Position numbers and translations under genes: made by a program
The notes under the pieces: generated by a model
Databases searched by the model: none
The model's input: only the letters and a program-made list of their open reading frames with translations
What the model was told of the DNA's origin: nothing
Shown: piece after piece, positions 1-10,169 of the stretch
Layout: every line of letters begins with the position of its first letter
How positions within the stretch are numbered: the stretch's first letter is position 1
Assembly: GCA_012031335.1 (NCBI GenBank)
Contig: JAAUTT010000086.1
Location: forward strand, 1 to 10,169
Origin: Bacteroidales bacterium
GTDB taxonomy: Bacteria > Bacteroidota > Bacteroidia > Bacteroidales > JAAUTT01
Direction: 5' to 3'
DNA length: 10,169 nucleotides

Positions 1-1778
1 GTTGAGCTTGCTGGCAATGTTCTCAATATTGTCATCTACCAGTATCGGAGCTTTGTCTACAGGTAAATATTCCCCTGCAGCGTATTGTCCCCAGCGGCCA
101 TCGTCGGCTATAAGTCCTTTGAGGTCTTCAGTTCCGGTTTTTGCGCCCAACAAAATGGGGCCGTGCATAAAGGCTATGTATTCGGGCACATTGGGCATCC
201 GTTCGATGGTGTTATGCATTGGTAATGAAATTTGCACCACATCACCTTTCTTCCATTTACGATCGATACTTATATAGTTTGAAGGAAGCACAGTATAAGC
301 CGTATTCTTTCCATTTAAGGAAATTTTCATAGCGCCCTTTGCAACCCATCCGGGATAACGAATCAGCAACTTAAAATTATTCGAACCCTCTGTTATAGTT
401 AGTTTTGTTTGTTCTTCAAATGGAAAAGCAGTTTCCTGTTTGATTTTCACCGCTTTTTCTTTCCAATTCAATTCCGAAGCGATAAAGAGGTTCAGGTACA
501 AGGAATCTTTTGAATGTGTATAAATAAACTGGGAATATTTACTATGATTTTCCATTCCTGTACCTACGCAACACCACATAGCCTCGTTGGGTGCAGAATA
601 AACCCTGTAATGGCGTGGCCTGCCGATGTAAAATATACATATCCGCCATGTTCGGGATGCTGAGAAGAAAGAATATGGTTGAAAATGGTACGCTCGTAAT
701 AATCGGCTAACTGAGCCGAAGGATGCATACGGAACACATCTTCGGTGAGTTTAAGCATATTGTACGAATTGCACGATTCAGGGCCATCGTTTACATTTAC
801 AAAATCGATGCACGAGTTAACGCCTGGAAAGTGCTCCCTGCGACTATTTCCGCCAAAAACCAGAGAACGGTTTGTGGTAACGGTTTGCCAGAAGAAGTTT
901 CCTGCTTTTCCGTACTGATGATCGTGTTCGAGCTCATAGATTCTTTCGAAACCAATAAACTTAGGTATCTGGGTATTTGCGTGTTTGTTGTCGAGGTTGT
1001 CAATACCTTGCGATAGCGGTTCGAGGAAAGCCTTATGAGAGTATCGCTTTGAGGCTTTCAGATACTTTTCGTCGCCGGTTATTTGGTAGGCATCGGCTAA
1101 ACTTTCGTTTATGCCGCCATGTTCGTTACCCAGCATTTCTTCCATTTTGGCATCGCTTAGGCCCGAGGTAATGTCAATGGCCCAATCGCAAAATTTCAGA
1201 AAAATAATTTTGGCGTCTTCGCTATCTGCATAAAGCCAGGCATCGCGAAGTCCGGCATACATTTTATGTATGTTGTACCAGGGTGCCCAGTAACCCCAAA
1301 TTGCATCTACTTCTCCTTTTTTTATTTTCGGCCATAACTCAGCACTTTTAGGCACTCCGCCTAAGTATCCAACGCCCCATTCAGGGTTATTTTCAGCATT
1401 GGCTTCCTGGCAGACTTTCAGTTCCGAAATCATATAATCCATTCGTTTCTTACATTCGGTATTCCCGGTTACAGCGTAGTTCATGGCCATTGCCGAAAGG
1501 TAATGTCCGCCCACATGGCCATCGAGACCATCCCAGTTTGGATAACTTTTGGCTTTCGCAGGCAAACAGGCTTCCTTTCGGTAAGGCGCAAGTAACCGGT
1601 TCACATCGTATTTTAACAATACCTGAAGATTCAAGTCGCGCGCAAGCTTAATTGGCCCATCGAGCAAGGTTACGTCACTAAGGTGAAACGTGTTGGGATA
1701 TAGTTTATCCTGAGCTGTAAGTTTATTTGAATTAGAAAAGAACAGCACAAGGAAAATTATAAAAACAGATAGTTTCAT
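1..1778 (-). CDS. GH127-type (DUF1680) beta-L-arabinofuranosidase, secreted, one frameshift, C-terminus beyond left edge
   Basis: Predicted to release terminal beta-L-arabinofuranose outside the cytoplasm. A signal peptide is visible (MKLSVFIIFLVLFFSNSNKLTAQ), followed by the alpha/alpha-barrel segment typical of DUF1680 proteins: WDGLDGHVGGHYLSA near residues 80-95, YNIHKMYAGLRDA, FGGNSRREHF and GPESCNSYNMLKLTE. E334 and C336 in the ESC motif match two zinc ligands of Bifidobacterium longum HypBA1; E315 in REHF is a candidate acid/base (inference). The first frame stops at 564, but a one-base shift near 619-621 restores PRHYRVYSAPNEAMWCCVG and stays open to base 1. This puts the nucleophile/zinc Cys pair (WCC, codons 568-573) and the beta-sandwich part of the family back in one protein of at least 592 residues. 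It is the last gene of the run, 79 bases after GH97. GH146 is a related alternative, and some GH127 enzymes release aceric acid from RG-II. Family assignment is firm, substrate less so. Confidence 0.92.
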
Positions 1779-1857
1779 GTGTATATTGATATAAAAATTA
1801 ATTTTAGATTAAATGAAACCATTCATATAACCTACAATTTAATAAACTCTTCTCCGG

Positions 1858-3807
1858 TTATTTCACTATTAATGCTCCGCCATTACAAGGAATTGATAAT
1901 TCCAATTCCTGTTTGCCCAACTCAACAGAAGTAAGTTCGCCGTGTAACTGCTCGTTGTCGCGGTATAGATTTAACATATCTCCGGCAGCAAGCATAGGTA
2001 GGAAAATTTTAATTTTCAATGTTTCTTTGCCGGCATTAACAGCAGATATATACCATTTAGCACCGTGGCGACGGGCAAGAACAATAAATTTTCCGGGATA
2101 GCCATCGATAAAACGTGTTTCTTCCCAGGTAGTTGGCACCTCTTTCATAAAGTTTATAGCCCATACCGGAGCATCGGTAAGATTGTTGGGAGCCATTGCA
2201 AAGTGCTGCATGGCGCTCTGAAATAATACAGCGGTCGAGAGTGCGAATACATCGGAAGTTACACGACGTCCGCCCCACATCTCAGCGCTGTTTTTCGAAT
2301 TGTAGTATTTATTCAGTGTACTTCCGCCAAAGTCCATACTACCCACAGTATTTCGGATAAATTGGATGCAACAGGCATTAAAAGCTTCCATATCGCAGTT
2401 AACCTGAGCAAAGTGCAGGTTTTCACTTGCCAATACAGCTTCACTTGCTGCAAAATTCGGATACATTCTCTCCCATCCACGGGGAAGCGTGCAGCCATGG
2501 AAAATAACCAATAACCCAAAATCATTGGCATCGAAGAGAATATCTTCGTAAAGCTTCATGGTAACCTGTTTATCCCCACCAAAAAAATCGACTTTTATGC
2601 CTCGAATGCCGATACTTTGCATCCACTTCATTTCTTTACGGCGGGCAATGGTATTGTCCATAATGCCTTTGGGTGTTTGAGGGGCATCGTTCCAGTACCC
2701 GTTGGAATTGTACCATAAAAAGAGACCTACGTCTTTACCTGCAGCATATTTAGCCAGTTCGGCAATTTTCTCACGACCTATTTGTGTGTCCCACAAAGCA
2801 TCAACGAGCAGTGATTCATATCCCATAGCAGCGCTGAAGTCGATGTAACGCATCTGTTCCTCATATTTGGTACTTTCGTCCATGCCGATAATCCAGCTCC
2901 ACGAGCCGCGCCCATATTTATAGTCTTTGGAAGCTTGGTAAAGTGGCTTAACCAAATCGAAAGGAACCGTTGTTTCTACAATGGGGGCAAGTGTTTCGCC
3001 CAGGGTTATGGTACGCCAGGGCGTTTCGCCAGGCAAAGGAATACCCGGAGAGGCTGTACCATTACCATTGTTTTCACCTTCCTGCGGAAAATCTATGGTA
3101 TATAATCCATCGGCATGACCTGTTAAACGGCTTCCGCAATAGCTGCTGCTTACGCCAGTTTCCGAAATCAGAAGCCAACCATTGATGCCGGATTTAAACA
3201 AACATGGAAAGGTATAACCCTGGCCATTGCCATTTTGACCCATGGGTGCATCTACAGTATATGGTGTTTCGTAGCTGGGCATTGATCGGGCAAAGCCAAC
3301 CATGGGCTTGCTCTGAGGACACAGGAAAGTTGTTGTACCAACAGGAAAGACAAAACCTGAAGTTTCTTCTTCGACCATACAGCTCATTCTTTCGCCCTGA
3401 GGGTGTATTATGTATTTAAAAGCTACGTCGTTATTACTTACCCGAAATACCACATCGATAGCTTTTTTTCCTTCCCTGGTAAATGAGTAAATGGCTTCGT
3501 TGGCCTGATAATGCACATTTCGCTGCTTAATATTTGACAGTTCATAGTTCTCATCAATGCTGGCCATCAAAGGGTTAGCTTCTATAGCCAAACCCTGAGA
3601 AAAATCGCCGACATTGGTTTTAAGTCCTAATGGAGATTTCTCGAGAAATGTTTTTCCATTATAAACTACGTTATAAGATATTTTTCCGTTTTCAGTGAAT
3701 ATCGTTACCGATAGTTTACCATCAGGACTTATCACCTTATTTTCCTGCGAATTAATATTTAATGTAACCAGGAGAAATAGCAAAATCAATAAGCAGTTGA
3801 ATTTCAT
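1858..3807 (-). CDS. GH97 retaining glycosidase (alpha-galactosidase or beta-L-arabinopyranosidase type), secreted, intact
   Basis: This 649-residue protein is the only undamaged gene in the window and has the usual GH97 length. It starts with a signal peptide (MKFNCLLILLFLLVTLNINSQ) and an N-terminal beta-sandwich whose opening VISPDGKLSVTIF is characteristic of the family. The (beta/alpha)8 barrel begins around GSWSWIIGMDE, and a C-terminal beta domain ends in NGGALIVK. D407 in GIKVDFFGGDK sits where retaining GH97 enzymes (for example BtGH97b, an alpha-galactosidase) carry the nucleophile; inverting SusB-type alpha-glucosidases lack it. The acid/base should be a Glu in YPNFAASEAVLASE (E456 or E462, not resolved by eye). 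Retaining GH97 members include alpha-D-galactosidases and beta-L-arabinopyranosidases, and the adjacent arabinofuranosidase gene makes the latter worth considering. The segment after RNTVGSMDF reads GGSTLN, where many relatives have TP. It lies 113 bases after GH95. Family near certain; substrate open. Confidence 0.94.
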   Translation of the reverse strand: MKFNCLLILLFLLVTLNINSQENKVISPDGKLSVTIFTENGKISYNVVYNGKTFLEKSPLGLKTNVGDFSQGLAIEANPLMASIDENYELSNIKQRNVHYQANEAIYSFTREGKKAIDVVFRVSNNDVAFKYIIHPQGERMSCMVEEETSGFVFPVGTTTFLCPQSKPMVGFARSMPSYETPYTVDAPMGQNGNGQGYTFPCLFKSGINGWLLISETGVSSSYCGSRLTGHADGLYTIDFPQEGENNGNGTASPGIPLPGETPWRTITLGETLAPIVETTVPFDLVKPLYQASKDYKYGRGSWSWIIGMDESTKYEEQMRYIDFSAAMGYESLLVDALWDTQIGREKIAELAKYAAGKDVGLFLWYNSNGYWNDAPQTPKGIMDNTIARRKEMKWMQSIGIRGIKVDFFGGDKQVTMKLYEDILFDANDFGLLVIFHGCTLPRGWERMYPNFAASEAVLASENLHFAQVNCDMEAFNACCIQFIRNTVGSMDFGGSTLNKYYNSKNSAEMWGGRRVTSDVFALSTAVLFQSAMQHFAMAPNNLTDAPVWAINFMKEVPTTWEETRFIDGYPGKFIVLARRHGAKWYISAVNAGKETLKIKIFLPMLAAGDMLNLYRDNEQLHGELTSVELGKQELELSIPCNGGALIVK

Positions 3808-3920
3808 ATTTGTTTTATTATTAAATTCATAAAATGAGGGTTATTTTATTTAGTAAAATCCAATAACTCTCTGACTGATAATATATAAACCGAAACTTTC
3901 AATGGAAGTAATAAATAAAA

Positions 3921-6404
3921 TCAAAGTTTATAAAGTACAAGTTCTTTCCCCTTCATTATATTCACATCATACTCATACACCTTTTTAAGATCGGAAGATG
4001 ATTGAGCAATTTTGGAGTGATTCAATGGTGTTTTAATATCAGGTGTTATATAAAACGGATTGTTATTAATTCCTTTCGCTTCCTTTAGTCCCTTACCCTT
4101 TAACGGGTAATAAGAGCGGATACGACAATTGCCACCGATGGACGATTTAATTACTGCCCTGACAAGTTTACCTTCCTCCCACTGCATATCTACCTCAAAA
4201 CCACCTCTGGCCTTTAGCCCGGAGATGCTGCCTGTTTTCCAGGCATCGGGTAATGCAGGTAAAAGGTGAACAGCTCCATCATGACTTTGAAGAAGCATTT
4301 CGGCAATACCGGAAGTGCAACCAAAGTTTCCGTCAATCTGGAAGGGGGGATGAGCATCGAAAAGATTGGGATAAGTACCTCCATTACCTCCCCAGCTGGC
4401 TTTGGGTGCTGGTTTTAACTGAGCAGTAATAAGTCTGTAAGCGTGATTACCATCGAGCAGGCGAGCCCACCAGTTTACTTTCCATCCCATGGACCATCCG
4501 GTGGATTCGTCTCCACGAGCCAGTAAAGATGTTTTTGCCGCCGAAAACAGTTCGGGATGTCGGTATGGCGAAATCTGGTTTGAAGGGAACAATCCATATA
4601 AATGTGAAACATGACGATGGTTATCCGCAGGATCATCCCAATCGGTCATCCATTCCTGTAATTGTCCCCACTTACCTATTTGCATAGGTGGTAAACGCTT
4701 CATATATGCTTTCATTTTGGCCACCAAAGCATTGTCGGTATGAAGAATTTCGGCAGATTTAACAGCTATTGTGAAGATATCGTAAACAAGCTGATTATCC
4801 ATTGTTGTGCCAGCCGACAAGGTTGACCCGTCATGGCCTTTGGGTTCGTTTTCAGGGGATACGGACGGACTAACCACTAACCATTTGTTCTGGGGTCTTC
4901 CGTAAGAAAATCCAGAAAAAACAAGGCAGCATTTTTAATTGCAGGATACACCGATTTGAGATATTCCTTATCGCCACTAAATTCAAATTTACCATATAAA
5001 TGTTGCGAGAGCCATGCCCCGCCCATTGGCCACATACCCCAGAAAGCGCCGTCAACCGGGCCATTTATACGCCAAATATCTGTATTGTGGTGCAATACCC
5101 AACCCGATGCTCCATACATATCCCGTGCGGTTTGTTTTCCTGTTTCCGAAAGTTCTTTTACCATCTCGATCAAGGGTTCGTTCAATTCGGTAAGATTGGT
5201 AATTTCGGATGGCCAGTAATTCATCTCTGTATTTATATTCACTGTATACTTACTATCCCAGGGAGGTGCCAGCTGGTCGTTCCATATCCCCTGAAGATTG
5301 GCAGGCTGACCTCCCGGCCGGGAAGAAGAAATTAACAGGTAACGACCAAACTGAAAATACAGGGCAACCAGTTGCGGATCGTTTCCTTTGACAAACTCCT
5401 CGATTCGTTTATCCGTAGGGTTTTTAACCGAATCTGTAGTGCCAAGACTGATAGCAACCCTTTTAAAATAACGCTGATAATCGGCAATATGATCTTTTAA
5501 AGCCAAATCATAATCCTTTTTTAGTGCATTTTGAAGATATGTGTTTACCCTCTCGCCGGCATTACCGCTTATGTCTTTATAGCTATTGAAATTTGTTGCC
5601 ATAGAAATGTAAATAGTGGCCATATCGGCATTACTTACATTAAGAGAAGTGTCGGATGCAGAAACGGTGCCTCCTGAAGTTATGATCTTAACCTTTGCCA
5701 GGAATTGCACTGCACCTTTAACCCCATCCTGATCGCTTGTTAAACCAGACAGAACAAGTTCATTATCTCCATTCGACCTTACCTTACAGGTTGGTATATT
5801 ATCCTTGGCTGTTGGCCTGTCCATAGCCGCTGAAAAGTTTATTGACCCGGTTTTATCTGCTGCAATCCGGGCAATAATAACCTGATCGGGAAAAGAAGAA
5901 AATATCCTGGTGGTGTAGTTAACACCATTTTGGCTATACCGGGATGTTACAGTTGCATTTTCCAAATCCAGCTCTCTATAGTAGTTGGAATAATTTTCAT
6001 GTCCGTGGAAGTTAAGTTTAAGATTCCCAACAGTCTGGTAAGCCATTCCATGCGAAGTTTTACTTATAATTTTCTGATTGGCCAAATCCTGGGCTTCTTT
6101 GTATTTACCCTCAAAAATTAATTGCCGGATCAATGGCAATGCTTCTTTGGCATCAGAATTATCGTTCCTGTTGGGCTGACCAGCCCATACCGTACTTTCA
6201 TTCAGCTGGATCACCTCATTGATCGGATCGCCAAATACCATAGCTCCTAAACGGCCATTACCGACGGGAAGGGCTTCAACCCATAGTTTCGCAGGTTGAT
6301 TGTACCATAAAACCAATTTTTCCCCATCCTGTGCATAAGATACATTTGACGACTGAGAAAAACTCATAATAGCACAAACAGCAAAAAAAAAGTTTTATTC
6401 TCAT
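3921..6404 (-). CDS. GH95 alpha-L-fucosidase / alpha-L-galactosidase, secreted, two frameshifts
   Basis: Predicted to remove terminal alpha-L-fucose or alpha-L-galactose by an inverting mechanism. The N-terminal half shows the GH95 opening [28 protein letters not shown], then [30 protein letters not shown] and [12 protein letters not shown]; the two Asn of NIN (codons 5231-5239) match the Asn pair of Bifidobacterium bifidum AfcA. The C-terminal half carries [10 protein letters not shown], which probably holds the acid Glu, and [10 protein letters not shown] with the family Asp (codon 4332-4334). The halves sit in different frames: at 4884-4886 one A is missing from ACAAAATGG, and restoring it reads [16 protein letters not shown] without a break. 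At the 5' end a nine-T tract (6383-6391) separates ATG at 6404 (MRIKLFF) from [12 protein letters not shown]; with eight T it forms a normal signal peptide. Without that repair the only in-frame ATG is at 6367, which gives a cropped signal. Reconstructed length is about 827 residues, normal for GH95. It begins 9 bases after the upstream esterase stop, so the two are almost certainly co-transcribed. Confidence 0.93.
6383..6391 (-). repeat. Nine-base T tract (coding strand) inside the GH95 signal peptide
   Basis: Nine consecutive A on the plus strand, nine T on the coding strand, lie eight codons into GH95. Eight T joins MRIKLFF to [10 protein letters not shown] in one frame; nine T puts the ATG at 6404 out of frame with the enzyme. 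The tract is either an over-called homopolymer or a slippage site able to switch export of the enzyme. Confidence 0.8.
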
Positions 6405-6413
6405 GTTCCTGTT

Positions 6414-7603
<1,190 letters not shown>

Positions 7604-7662
7604 TTATAATAATTACAATATTCGCTATGGAAACCCGCAAAGGATCAACATCTTTTCAGTGT

Positions 7663-10166
<2,504 letters not shown>

Positions 10167-10169
10167 TTA

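Noticed and set aside
2..277. Plus-strand open frame at the left edge
   Set aside because: It lies opposite the corrected-frame C-terminal part of GH127, which reads open and family-like through this whole stretch.
3843..3859. Stem attttatttagtaaaat as a terminator between GH95 and GH97
   Set aside because: The stem is only six A/T pairs with no GC content and no clear U tract in the direction of transcription.
3921..4877. Independent gene starting at GTG 4877
   Set aside because: It is the C-terminal half of GH95; a single A insertion at 4884-4886 fuses it to the upstream half, and no leader or signal is present.
4880..4890. Programmed ribosomal frameshifting in GH95 and the esterases
   Set aside because: No common slippery heptamer is shared by the sites, both +1 and -1 changes are needed, and the breaks occur in unrelated families; assembly error explains all of them.

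Overview
The window is a fragment of a polysaccharide-degradation gene cluster, most likely part of a polysaccharide utilization locus, from a member of the Bacteroidota. Support for that origin is the Bacteroidetes-type secreted CAZyme repertoire (GH97, GH95, GH127, tandem CE1-like esterases), short N-terminal signal peptides ending in ...AQ, ...SQ or similar, and starts without strong Shine-Dalgarno motifs in AT-rich leaders. No SusC/SusD pair, regulator, RNA gene, CRISPR array or intact mobile element is visible.

All six genes lie on the minus strand, so transcription runs from right to left. In that order they are: (1) a CE1-like esterase whose start is lost at the right edge (8994-~10166); (2) a second, more divergent esterase (7663-8783); (3) a third esterase (6414-7594), closely related to the first; (4) a GH95 alpha-L-fucosidase/alpha-L-galactosidase (3921-6404); (5) an intact GH97 retaining glycosidase (1858-3807); (6) a GH127-type beta-L-arabinofuranosidase cut by the left edge (1-1778). 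Gaps are 210, 68, 9, 113 and 79 bases, which fits one operon or two closely linked ones. No gap exceeds 300 bases.

The proteins look exported and complementary. The esterases would remove ester-linked acyl groups (ferulate or acetate). GH95 would remove terminal L-fucose or L-galactose, GH97 alpha-D-galactose or beta-L-arabinopyranose, and GH127 beta-L-arabinofuranose. Together they suggest stripping the side chains of a feruloylated, heavily decorated plant polysaccharide such as cereal glucuronoarabinoxylan or a decorated pectin. That substrate is inference.

The most striking property is that five of the six genes are broken by single-base frameshifts, about eleven in 10 kb and mostly in short homopolymers. 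Moving one base at each site restores well-conserved sequence, including the catalytic His of all three esterases, the zinc Cys pair of GH127 and the catalytic acid/base half of GH95. The simplest explanation is uncorrected homopolymer errors in the assembly. A recently decayed locus or phase-variable tracts are the less likely alternatives. Gene spans below are the reconstructed ones. I see no convincing new biological system here.
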